Shown: positions 1-6,441, counted from the stretch's first letter. The stretch is DNA of 10,257 bases from Verrucomicrobiota bacterium (GCA_009917805.1 RGES01000036.1:1-10257); one strand, 5' to 3'. The notes: a model not told the origin generated them from the letters alone. Program-made: numbers and translations.

Positions 1-312
1 GTCGCCACGTTCTGCCGCATGCTGCTCAACGGCGGCGAGCTCGACGGACGTCGCTACCTCAGCGCCGCGTCGTTGAAGGAGCTCACCTCGCGACAGACGC
101 CCAAGGACCTCAAGGAAAGCTATGGCCTCGGCCTGAACGTCGGCCCGGATTTCTTCGGTCACGGTGGCGCCCAGGCCACCGGCATGGAAGTGCGCACCAA
201 GGACGGGCTCGTGCTCGTCTGGATGGTCCAGCATCAAGGCTTTCCGGGCAAAGGCGGCCAGGCTCAGGGCGAGTTCAAGAAGTGGGCGGTGAAGGAGTAC
301 TCGGGAAAGTGA
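1..312 (+). CDS. Serine hydrolase, beta-lactamase fold (C-terminal 103 residues, 5' truncated by window)
   Basis: The reading frame is open from base 1 and ends at TGA 310-312, so only the C-terminus is present. Visible features are the helix segment FCRMLLNGGELDGRRYLS, then YGLGLNV, then FGHGGAQATGMEV, and a closing beta-strand (LVLVWMVQH). In the PF00144 family (class C beta-lactamases, DD-peptidases, esterases) an H-x-G motif before the last strands matches the KTG box of the active site; HGGA fits it. The catalytic SxxK and YxN motifs would lie upstream, outside the window. These enzymes are usually periplasmic and hydrolyse esters or amides; the substrate cannot be told from this fragment. 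The family call is fairly safe, activity is not shown. Confidence 0.8.
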   Translation, partial: VATFCRMLLNGGELDGRRYLSAASLKELTSRQTPKDLKESYGLGLNVGPDFFGHGGAQATGMEVRTKDGLVLVWMVQHQGFPGKGGQAQGEFKKWAVKEYSGK

Positions 313-332
313 ACGCCCGGCGTTCCCTTCCC
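303..332 (+). terminator. Stem-loop spanning the stop codon of the hydrolase gene
   Basis: The arms GAACGC (311-316) and GCGTTC (320-325) pair perfectly around a CCG loop. An outer stem GGGAA (303-307) with TTCCC (328-332) extends it. The TGA stop (310-312) lies inside the structure. No U-tract follows, so if this is a terminator it is a hairpin-only one. A similar layout recurs at other gene ends in this window. Confidence 0.4.
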
Positions 333-337
333 GGACA

Positions 338-364
338 GAGTATGGAGTATCGAGGATAGAGTAT
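338..364 (+). repeat. Three GAGTAT hexamers in the hydrolase-phosphatase gap
   Basis: GAGTAT occurs at 338-343, 345-350 and 359-364. Apart from this and the structured repeat beginning at 381, the 313-548 gap shows nothing that I can call a gene. The hexamers could be an operator or chance; confidence is low. Confidence 0.2.
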
Positions 365-380
365 CAGGAGGATTGCTCCC

Positions 381-534
381 GCGGCTGACCAAGGATGGTC
401 AGTCCTACCTAAGTAAGGTGGAAGCGGTTAGTGGTTGGCGGTTGGCCAGAGCCAAAGGGAGGCCGGAAACCGGATAGGATGCTGCGGCCATGATTAAGCC
501 CCAGCTAATCATCCGGTGTCAGGTTTCCCTTGAG
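381..534 (+). repeat. Structured intergenic repeat, copy 1 (long form)
   Basis: Three modules occur in order. Hairpin A pairs CTGACCA (385-391) with TGGTCAG (396-402) around AGGA. Three tandem heptamers GGTTNGY (426-446) follow and run into hairpin B, TTGGC (442-446) with GCCAA (451-455). Core C (454-534) has a roughly 20-bp outer stem AAAGGGAGGCCGGAAACCGG / CCGGTGTCAGGTTTCCCTT, imperfect with G-U pairs, around inner arms GCTGCGG / CCCCAGC and ATGATTA / TAATCAT. The whole segment matches 1163-1325 with about 12 substitutions and two indels (by eye), so the two copies bracket the phosphatase gene as direct repeats. I recognise no named repeat family. Confidence 0.85.
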
Positions 535-548
535 CGCCCCGCTTCCCC

Positions 549-1142
549 ATGCGCCACCCCTGCGTCCGTGCATTTCGCGTCGTCGGCTTACTTGCGATCG
601 CCATCCTGCTGTTCTTCGGCGGCGCGTATGCCTACGTGCATGGAGCTGGTAACTTCCATGAAGTGGAGAAGGGTGTGATCTACCGATCTTCCTGGCTCGG
701 CGCCGAAGGCTTGGAGAAGGCGATCGCTCGCCATCGCGTGAAATCCGTGCTGAATCTCTGCGGCGAGCAGCCTGGCGACTCATGGTATGACGGCGAGACG
801 AGGGTCGCCCGGCTCCGAGGAGTGGTGTTCCGTAGTTTTGCTATTTCCGCGAAAAACGAACTCGAAGCGAAGCAGGTAGCCGACCTTGTCGAGGCGCTCC
901 GCGACGCTCCGAAGCCTCTGCTTATCCATTGTCGTGCCGGTTCCGATCGGACCGGCTTGGCTTGCGCCCTCTATGTCGCCTCGCATGGCGGCTCATATCG
1001 TGAAGCTTGCGAACAGCTTTCGCTCTATTACGGCCACTTCCCCTATTTCGGCAGCAAGAGCGTCGCGATGGATGTCACGCTCGCGAGATTCTATGATAGC
1101 TTGGCCGGTCGGCGGGTCGTGAGTCAGTCGGAATCAAGGTAG
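549..1142 (+). CDS. Membrane-anchored dual-specificity-type protein tyrosine phosphatase
   Basis: 197 residues. An N-terminal hydrophobic segment (about 11-29) looks like an uncleaved signal anchor or signal peptide, which puts the catalytic domain outside the cytoplasm. The signature HCRAGSDRTG (127-136) is the CX5R loop of cysteine phosphatases, with Cys128 the predicted nucleophile and Arg134 the phosphate-binding residue. The stretch YRSSWLGAEGL...VKSVLNLCGE (45-72) matches the opening of Siw14/DSP-like phosphatases. The general-acid Asp is not obvious, so substrate class (phosphotyrosine, inositol phosphate or other) is open. ATG 549 has no clear Shine-Dalgarno sequence and lies 14 bases after repeat copy 1. 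Direct repeats flank the gene, and by eye its codon use is less GC-rich than the neighbouring 1478-5230 gene, which hints at separate acquisition. Confidence 0.85.
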   Translation: MRHPCVRAFRVVGLLAIAILLFFGGAYAYVHGAGNFHEVEKGVIYRSSWLGAEGLEKAIARHRVKSVLNLCGEQPGDSWYDGETRVARLRGVVFRSFAISAKNELEAKQVADLVEALRDAPKPLLIHCRAGSDRTGLACALYVASHGGSYREACEQLSLYYGHFPYFGSKSVAMDVTLARFYDSLAGRRVVSQSESR

Positions 1143-1162
1143 CGTTGAGCGCGGCGGGCAGC

Positions 1163-1325
1163 GCGGCTGACCAAGGGTGGTCAGCCTCACTTAAGTAAGG
1201 TGGAAGCGGTTAGCGGTTCGCGGTTGGCCAGAGCCAAAGAGCCAAAGGGAGACCGGAAACCGGATAGGATGCTGCGGTCATGATTAAGCCCCAGCCAATC
1301 ATCCGGTCTCCGGTTTCCCTTTGAG
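1163..1325 (+). repeat. Structured intergenic repeat, copy 2 (long form)
   Basis: Same modules and orientation as copy 1. Hairpin A is longer and perfect: GGCTGACCA (1165-1173) with TGGTCAGCC (1178-1186), loop AGGG. Three heptamers GGTTAGC, GGTTCGC, GGTTGGC fill 1208-1228. Hairpin B is TTGGC (1224-1228) with GCCAA (1233-1237), and AGAGCCAA is duplicated just after it. Core C (1244-1325) pairs AAAGGGAGACCGGAAACCGG with CCGGTCTCCGGTTTCCCTTT (one G-U, one mismatch); inner arms are GCTGCGG / CCCCAGC and ATGATT / AATCAT. It begins 21 bases after the phosphatase stop. Confidence 0.85.
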
Positions 1326-1340
1326 AGCCGGGTCGCGAAC

Positions 1341-1362
1341 GGCGGCCATGGCAATGGCCGCC
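1341..1362 (+). terminator. Perfect 9-bp hairpin downstream of repeat copy 2
   Basis: GGCGGCCAT (1341-1349) pairs perfectly with ATGGCCGCC (1354-1362) around a GGCA loop. No T-tract follows. It could end phosphatase transcription or bind a protein as a DNA palindrome. It lies just upstream of the direct repeats at 1369-1401. Confidence 0.35.
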
Positions 1363-1368
1363 CTGCCT

Positions 1369-1401
1369 CCTATTCCGCTCTGATAATGACCTATTCCGCT
1401 C
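1369..1401 (+). promoter_or_regulatory. Two 12-bp direct repeats flanking a -10-like hexamer
   Basis: CCTATTCCGCTC occurs at 1369-1380 and again at 1390-1401, with starts exactly 21 bp apart (two helical turns). Between them is TGATAATGA, in which GATAAT (1382-1387) matches the sigma-70 -10 box at five of six positions. No good -35 box lies 17 bp upstream. The arrangement would suit an activator or repressor bound on one DNA face at the promoter of the 1478 gene. This is inference from spacing. Confidence 0.4.
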
Positions 1402-1426
1402 AATAGATGCGAAAGGATTGAAGAGT

Positions 1427-1463
1427 GACGGGAGGGTCGGAACATCGGTGTCCCTCCGCCGTC
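1427..1463 (+). promoter_or_regulatory. 5'-leader hairpin covering the only Shine-Dalgarno-like motif
   Basis: GACG-GGAGGG (1427-1436) pairs with CCCTCC-gc-CGTC (1452-1463), ten base pairs with a 2-base bulge and a 15-base loop. GGAGGG (1431-1436) is the only strong Shine-Dalgarno-like motif upstream of the large gene, and an in-frame GTG (1448-1450) lies in the loop. The fold could therefore control access to that site. It is seen in sequence only. Confidence 0.35.
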
Positions 1464-1477
1464 TTACCCTTCACCCC

Positions 1478-4400
1478 ATGAGAACCCAACCCCTCGCCGC
1501 GTTCGTGTTCGCGCTGCTGTCCGTCATCGGACTGTCCGCGCAGAACAAGGAGCCGGTCGCCAAGATCGTCCTGCCGCCGGAACCCGTCGCGCAGGCCGTC
1601 ACCAAGAAGATCAACGTGCTCGACCTGTTCCGCGAAGGAAAGGCCGAGATGCACATCAACCCGAAGGCCGACATCGTCGACGACCCTAAGAACGTCTTCA
1701 AGTTCGAGCCCGACGGCCTGTTCCACGTCAGCGGCAACGGCTACGGCGGCATCACGACGCTCGACAGCTTCAAGGACTACCATCTGGTCATCGAGTTCAA
1801 GTGGGGCGAAAAGACCTGGGGCAAGCGCGCCAAGGCCACGCGCGACAACGGTATCCTCGTGCACTGCTTCGGCCCGCAAGGCGCCGTGGGCGGCAGCTGG
1901 ATGGCCAGCATCGAGGCCCAGATCATCGAAGGCGGCGTGGGCGACATCCTCGTCCTCGCGCCGAAGCTCGCGGACGGCACCGTGCTCGAGACGTCGATCA
2001 GCGCCGAGGTCGGCCTGGATCGCGACAAGGAGAAGGTCTGGACGCCCGGCAATCCGCGCCAGACCATGAAGGGCGGCCGTCTCAACTGGCAGAAGCGCGA
2101 CGTCGACTGGAAGGACACGCTTGGTTTCCGCGGCAAGGACGACGTCGAGTCGCCTTCGGGCCAGTGGACCCGTTTCGAGGTCATCGCCAAGGGCGACACC
2201 CTCCAGTATTTCGTCAACGGCGTGAAGGTGAACGAGGCCTTCGAGGTGAAGCCCAGCCAGGGCCGCATCCTCCTGCAGGTCGAAGCCGCCGAGATGTTCG
2301 TCCGTCGCTTCGAGCTCTTCCCGCTCGGCGCCTTCAAGGAGAAGTGGGGCGCCGCCAAGCCCGCCGGACATGGCGACGGCGAGGAGTTTCCGGCCTACGC
2401 CTACCGTCCGCGCTTCCTCGAGCTCACCAAGGAGCAGATCGCGCTGAACACCCCGAAGGCCAAGCTGCCACCGGGTTTTGAGATGGTCGTCGCCGCCACC
2501 GCTCCGATGGTTGCCAATCCCACGATGGGATGCGTCGATGACCAAGGTCGCCTGTTCGTGGGCGACTCCGCTGGCGTAAATTGGAGCCCGAAGAAGTTCG
2601 AGACCGTCCTTCCCAACCGCATCCTCCTCCTGGAGGATCGCGACAAGGACGGCGTGTTCGAACGCAGCACCGTCTTCGCGGACAAACTGGCTTACCCGAA
2701 GGGCGCGTACTTCCTCGACGGAAGCCTCTACGTGACCGACACCCCGGGCGTCTGGAAATTCACCGACACCGACGGCGACGGCGTCGCGGACAAGCGCGAG
2801 CTGCTCGTCGGCGGTTTCCAGTGGACCGCCAACAGCGCGGACTGCCACGGCCCGCGTCTGCATCCCGACGGCCGCTTCTATTGGACGCACGGTCGCAAGG
2901 GACACACCATCAAGCAGAAGGACGGCACCCTCGTGCATGCCGGCCTCAACAGCGGCATCTGGTCGATGCTGCCCGACGGCTCCGACGTCCGCTGGCACTC
3001 GCTCGGCTGCGCCGACAACCCCACCGGCCTCGATTTCACGCCTACCGGCGAACTGATCGGGACCACCAACCTTTATTTCGGCAGCCCACGCGTCGACACC
3101 CTCATGCAGTGGCAGCTCGGCGGCGTCTATGAGCGTCCGGACTTCCTGCGCATCATCGCCGACCTCCCGCGCACCCACGAGCGGATGCCCATCCTCCGCG
3201 AGCTCGGCCACATGGTGCCCAGCGGCTGCGCCTTCTGGAAGAACGCCAACGCCGTCGCCGCGGACGGTCATCCTTGGGCCGCCGATCCCGCGAACCTGCA
3301 GCTGATGGTGACCATGTACAACTCCCAGAAGGTCCTGCGCTATGAGCTGCAGAAGGAAGGCGCCACCTATCGTACCACCGAGCACGAATTCTTCACCGTC
3401 GACCGCAAGGGCGCGCACCTGACCGACGTCATGGAAGCCCCGGACGGCTCGCTCATCGTCTTCGACACCGGCACCTGGTATTCGCATTGCCCGTCCAGCC
3501 TGCAGGGTTCGGCCAACGTCCCGGGCATGATCTACCGCATCCGCCGGACCGCGGAAGGGAAGGCCGCGCACGCCGCCGTGCTCGCCGCCCATAAGCCCCT
3601 CGAGCTCGCCAAGCCCAAGACCGACGCCGAACTCCTCGCCCAGCTCTCGTCCGCCGATCAGGCCGAAGTCCGTCGCGGGCTCGAAGGCCTGACCTTCCGT
3701 GAGAGCAAGTCGCCGGCCGTCACCGAAGCCGTGCGCGGCTTGCTGACGCGCGAAGCCGACCTCGTGCTCGAACACGCCATCCTCACCGCCGGCATGCGTC
3801 TCGCCGGCTTCACCGCCGCCGATCTCGCCGCGGCTAAGGGCCCGGTCGCGCAGGCCCGTCTGCTCCGCATCGTCTCGCAGACCCGCACCAAGGAATCCGA
3901 CTACGGCGATGTCCTGAAATTCGCGCTCGCTCAGGCGGACTCCGCCGACGTCGCGCTCGCCAAGAACGCCTACCTTACGCTGATCAAGGCGCCCGACGCC
4001 GACCAGGTGCTCGCCCCCGTCTTCGGTCAGTGGCTCGCGCAGCCCGCGCCCACCGCCACGCAGGTGGCCGCCATGGGCAAGTTCGCGAGCGCCCTCGCCG
4101 GCCAGCCCGGCGTCGCCCAGGGTATCGCCAAGATGCTCGGCCATGAGAAGGCCGCCGTCCGTCAGGCCGCGCTGCGCGCCATCGCCGCCCAGCCCGGCAA
4201 GGTGAACGCCAAGGAGTGGCTCGCTCCGCTGGAGGCCCAGCTGGCCGAGGGCGCTTCGCCGCTCCTGCTCGACGCGCTCGCCCGCGTGAAGGACAAGCGT
4301 TTCGATGCGGCGCTCAACGCCGTCTCGGTCGACACCGCGAAGCCTTCCTCGCTTCGTCTCAAGGCGTTGCTCGCGCTCTCCAGCAGCGGCGAAGGCCTCA

Positions 4401-5230
4401 GCGACGCCGCTTTCAAGCTCCTCACGGACCTGTTCGTCGATCCCGCCAGCCCCGGCCTGCGCATGGACGCCGCCGAACGCCTGGCCAACACCAAGCTCAC
4501 GCCCGCGCAGTGGGACGCCTACCTCGCGCTGCTGCCGACCGCCGGCCCGCTGGAGCAGAACGAACTCCTCGTCGCCCTCGCGCTCCCGCAGGTCTACAAG
4601 TCCGTCTCCAAGGAGACCGGCAAGAAGATCGCCGTCGCCTTGAGCAAGTCGCCCATGCTCGGCACCTTCCGGCCGGACCTCGTGCGCAAGGCCTTCGGTT
4701 TCCTGCCGCGCGAAGTCTACGAGATCCTCGAACCTTCGTTCGACGCCGCCCTCGCCGCCAATGAGGCCAAGAAAGAGCGCCTGGCGCCGCTCGCCCTGGC
4801 CGCCGCGAAGCAGGGCGACCCCGTCGCCGGCCGCGCCGTCTATGAATCCGGCCGGGGCGCCTGCATCGCGTGCCACCGCATCGGCGACAAGGGCAATGAG
4901 ATCGGGCCGAACCTGAGCAAGATCGGCGGCATCCGCGCCGAGCGTGAGCTCGTCGAGAGCATCCTCTTCCCGAGCAACAACATCGCCCGCGACTACGACC
5001 TGAACTCGTTCCAGCTGACCGACGGCTCCAGCGTGCTCGGCCTGATCAAGGCCCGTTCGGCGGAAGGCATCACGATCAAGGAAGCCTCCGGCCAGGAACG
5101 CCTGCTGCCGACGGAGAGCGTCGCTTCTTCGACCCAGCTGACCACCAGCCTCATGCCGAGCGGACTGGACGGCATGCTCGCCGAGAAGGACCTTATCGAT
5201 CTCGTGGCGTATCTGCGGTCGCTGAAGTGA
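1478..5230 (+). CDS. Secreted DUF1080 - PVC-type dehydrogenase propeller - HEAT - cytochrome c fusion
   Basis: 1250 residues from ATG 1478, chosen because a signal peptide follows at once (MRTQPLAAFVFALLSVIGLSA, probable cleavage near residue 21). An in-frame GTG at 1448 behind GGAGGG is an alternative start. Order of domains: DUF1080/PF06439 lectin-like fold, whose family includes 3-keto-disaccharide hydrolases (about 45-282); a propeller of the Pirellula/Verrucomicrobium membrane-bound dehydrogenase type, TIGR02604-like (about 329-690, from LPPGFEMVVAATAP), with Asp-rich DRDKDG (about 387-392) and DTDGDG (about 430-435) loops that may bind calcium; Ala/Leu-rich HEAT-like helices (about 710-1105); and a TIGR02603-like haem domain (about 1110-1250) with CIACH at 1129-1133 and Met1226 as likely axial ligand. 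Likely role is periplasmic oxidation or capture of a sugar with electron transfer to cytochrome c; the substrate is unknown. Confidence 0.9.
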   Translation: MRTQPLAAFVFALLSVIGLSAQNKEPVAKIVLPPEPVAQAVTKKINVLDLFREGKAEMHINPKADIVDDPKNVFKFEPDGLFHVSGNGYGGITTLDSFKDYHLVIEFKWGEKTWGKRAKATRDNGILVHCFGPQGAVGGSWMASIEAQIIEGGVGDILVLAPKLADGTVLETSISAEVGLDRDKEKVWTPGNPRQTMKGGRLNWQKRDVDWKDTLGFRGKDDVESPSGQWTRFEVIAKGDTLQYFVNGVKVNEAFEVKPSQGRILLQVEAAEMFVRRFELFPLGAFKEKWGAAKPAGHGDGEEFPAYAYRPRFLELTKEQIALNTPKAKLPPGFEMVVAATAPMVANPTMGCVDDQGRLFVGDSAGVNWSPKKFETVLPNRILLLEDRDKDGVFERSTVFADKLAYPKGAYFLDGSLYVTDTPGVWKFTDTDGDGVADKRELLVGGFQWTANSADCHGPRLHPDGRFYWTHGRKGHTIKQKDGTLVHAGLNSGIWSMLPDGSDVRWHSLGCADNPTGLDFTPTGELIGTTNLYFGSPRVDTLMQWQLGGVYERPDFLRIIADLPRTHERMPILRELGHMVPSGCAFWKNANAVAADGHPWAADPANLQLMVTMYNSQKVLRYELQKEGATYRTTEHEFFTVDRKGAHLTDVMEAPDGSLIVFDTGTWYSHCPSSLQGSANVPGMIYRIRRTAEGKAAHAAVLAAHKPLELAKPKTDAELLAQLSSADQAEVRRGLEGLTFRESKSPAVTEAVRGLLTREADLVLEHAILTAGMRLAGFTAADLAAAKGPVAQARLLRIVSQTRTKESDYGDVLKFALAQADSADVALAKNAYLTLIKAPDADQVLAPVFGQWLAQPAPTATQVAAMGKFASALAGQPGVAQGIAKMLGHEKAAVRQAALRAIAAQPGKVNAKEWLAPLEAQLAEGASPLLLDALARVKDKRFDAALNAVSVDTAKPSSLRLKALLALSSSGEGLSDAAFKLLTDLFVDPASPGLRMDAAERLANTKLTPAQWDAYLALLPTAGPLEQNELLVALALPQVYKSVSKETGKKIAVALSKSPMLGTFRPDLVRKAFGFLPREVYEILEPSFDAALAANEAKKERLAPLALAAAKQGDPVAGRAVYESGRGACIACHRIGDKGNEIGPNLSKIGGIRAERELVESILFPSNNIARDYDLNSFQLTDGSSVLGLIKARSAEGITIKEASGQERLLPTESVASSTQLTTSLMPSGLDGMLAEKDLIDLVAYLRSLK

Positions 5231-5240
5231 GTTGATCCGT

Positions 5241-5354
5241 TGACCCGACGGTCAGTTGGCCTGAGCCAATCCATCAAGGGGAGACCGGAGACCGAGATGT
5301 TAGCTGTGGCCATGATGACCCCAGCCCATCATCCGGTCTCCGGTTTCCCTTTGA
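5241..5354 (+). repeat. Structured intergenic repeat, copy 3 (compact form)
   Basis: Hairpin A is reduced to TGACC (5241-5245) and GGTCA (5250-5254). Hairpin B, TTGGC (5256-5260) with GCCAA (5265-5269), follows directly; the heptamers are absent. Core C is 5274-5354: outer arms AAGGGGAGACCGGAGACCG / CCGGTCTCCGGTTTCCCTT, inner arms GCTGTGG / CCCCAGC and ATGATG / CATCAT. It starts 10 bases after the stop of the 1250-residue gene and keeps that gene's orientation. The core differs from inverted copy 4 at nine of 81 positions. Confidence 0.85.
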
Positions 5355-5377
5355 TCGTTAAGGCGCGACAACTAGGC

Positions 5378-5392
5378 CAGCACGCGGTGCTG
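5378..5392 (-). terminator. Tri-loop hairpin three bases after the small minus-strand ORF
   Basis: CAGCAC (5378-5383) pairs perfectly with GTGCTG (5387-5392) around a 3-base loop. On the minus strand it begins three bases beyond the TAA of the 5396-5488 reading frame. No U-tract follows. It resembles the hairpins at 7166-7192 and 7365-7385 and weakly supports the small gene. Confidence 0.35.
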
Positions 5393-5395
5393 ACG

Positions 5396-5488
5396 TTACC
5401 CCAGGAACCACAGCGCCAGGGCGGGCAGGGCGAGGATGAGCAGGCAGCCGCCCGAGCGAGGGCGCGAGTCTTCGTAGAGGTCTCCCAT
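5396..5488 (-). CDS. Possible 30-residue single-pass membrane protein
   Basis: The frame reads MGDLYEDSRPRSGG followed by CLLILALPALALWFLG and TAA. This is an acidic N-terminus, a basic patch and one hydrophobic stretch (15-30), the layout of many bacterial small membrane proteins. It is convergent with the large redox gene, and a tri-loop hairpin lies three bases after its stop. An in-frame GTG four codons upstream would give VEDR before the Met. Another ATG at 5534 opens an acidic segment (MSDDFDGGDFD) in a frame one base off, so a longer 45-residue gene with a one-base frameshift is possible. There is no strong Shine-Dalgarno motif. I do not recognise a family; chance cannot be excluded for so short a frame. 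Confidence 0.4.
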   Translation of the reverse strand: MGDLYEDSRPRSGGCLLILALPALALWFLG

Positions 5489-5608
5489 GCGGTCTTCCAC
5501 TGTCGAAGTCGCCGCCGTCGAAGTCGTCGCTCATGAGGCCACAGTATGCCCCGGAGCCGGGGGGATGCAAGGGGTTGCCTAAGGAGAAGCGAGTCATAGG
5601 ATGGAGGC

Positions 5609-6397
5609 ATGAGGACGATGCTTCGCTTGGGGCTGCTGCTGTCGCCGCTTCTGCTCGTCGCCGCCGATCCCTCATGTCCATTGCCCGGCTACGCGTATGC
5701 CTGGGGAGATGAGTTCGAAGGCGCCAAGTTGGATGAAGGACGATGGGAGCAACATGAAGGCCAACGCGGCCCGAGCATGTGCCGCAAGCAGAACGTCGCG
5801 CTGAGGGGCGGACAGTTGGTGCTGACGGGGCAGAACAAAGGCGGCACCGCTTATTTGCCTTACTCCAACGCAGAGGTCAGCAGCAGGCGGCAATTCCTTT
5901 ACGGTTATTACGAGGCCAGCCTCAAGGTCCCCGAGGTCCGAGGGTGGCAGACTTCGTTCCATGCCGTGGACGCCGAGGAAGGCGTTCGCGGGCAGCTGGA
6001 AATCCTCAGCAACGATTCGCTCTGGCCGGACAGGTACAGATCTCAGGTCTCCTGGTACGTGCCCTCGAAGGCGATGCGGCCGTCGTCGGTAGTTTACGCC
6101 ATGGATAAGCAGGTCTGGGAGGCGCCAGTGTTGTCGAGAGAATACCATGTCTGGGGCTGTGAGTTCACGCCGGAGGAAGTCAGGATCTATTTCGATGGCC
6201 GGCTCGTGGGCTTCGCGGATGCCAGGCCGTTCCCGCATTTCGACCGGCGGATCCGGTTGCAGGTGGGCGTCTCCTCTTTCCTTGGCAGCAGTCCGGAGGC
6301 CGCCGTCGCGGAGGTCGCCGGCCACCTGGTCCATAAGGAAGTGGAAGGGCCGGCGGAGGCCTGCTTCGACTACGTCCGCTTCTTCGCGCGCAAGTAG
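5609..6397 (+). CDS. Secreted GH16-fold protein lacking the catalytic residues
   Basis: 262 residues with a signal peptide (about 1-19, LLLSPLLLVAA). The body matches the GH16 jelly roll: WGDEFEGAKLDEGRW (32-46), NVALRGGQLVLTG (62-74), YSNAEVSSRRQFLYGYYEASLKV (split 85-107), GWQTSFHAV (112-120) and YHVWGCEFTPEEVRIYFDG (179-197). GH16 enzymes use E-x-D-x-x-E, usually as GEIDILE; here the aligned stretch is GQLEILS (128-134), so nucleophile Glu is Gln129, the middle Asp is Glu131 and the acid/base Glu is Ser134. A glucan- or galactan-binding pseudoenzyme is the likeliest role. Four Cys (23, 58, 184, 252) could form disulfides. ATG 5609 sits one base after GGAGG; the Met at 5618, ten bases away, may be the real start. 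The glycosyltransferase follows 44 bases downstream and may share its transcript. Confidence 0.75.
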   Translation: MRTMLRLGLLLSPLLLVAADPSCPLPGYAYAWGDEFEGAKLDEGRWEQHEGQRGPSMCRKQNVALRGGQLVLTGQNKGGTAYLPYSNAEVSSRRQFLYGYYEASLKVPEVRGWQTSFHAVDAEEGVRGQLEILSNDSLWPDRYRSQVSWYVPSKAMRPSSVVYAMDKQVWEAPVLSREYHVWGCEFTPEEVRIYFDGRLVGFADARPFPHFDRRIRLQVGVSSFLGSSPEAAVAEVAGHLVHKEVEGPAEACFDYVRFFARK

Positions 6398-6441
6398 AAC
6401 AGGCTGGAGCCTCGGCGGGGAATCCCCACGCTGGCGGGAGC

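Noticed and set aside
381..1325. Integron gene cassette with attC-like sites around the phosphatase
   Set aside because: The palindromic repeats superficially resemble attC, but no RYYYAAC/GTTRRRY core pair with the right layout was found, and copies also lie between convergent genes.
1400..4876. A 1158-codon open frame on the minus strand opposite the large redox gene
   Set aside because: It is the antisense shadow of a high-GC gene: its composition is Gly/Glu/Val/Asp-rich without domains, while the plus frame has a signal peptide, DUF1080, propeller and CxxCH motifs.
6398..6441. Terminator between the GH16-fold gene and the glycosyltransferase
   Set aside because: Only weak stems exist (AGGCT/AGCCT with a 2-base loop; GGGG/CCCC with a 3-base loop) and there is no T-tract, so co-transcription stays the simpler reading.
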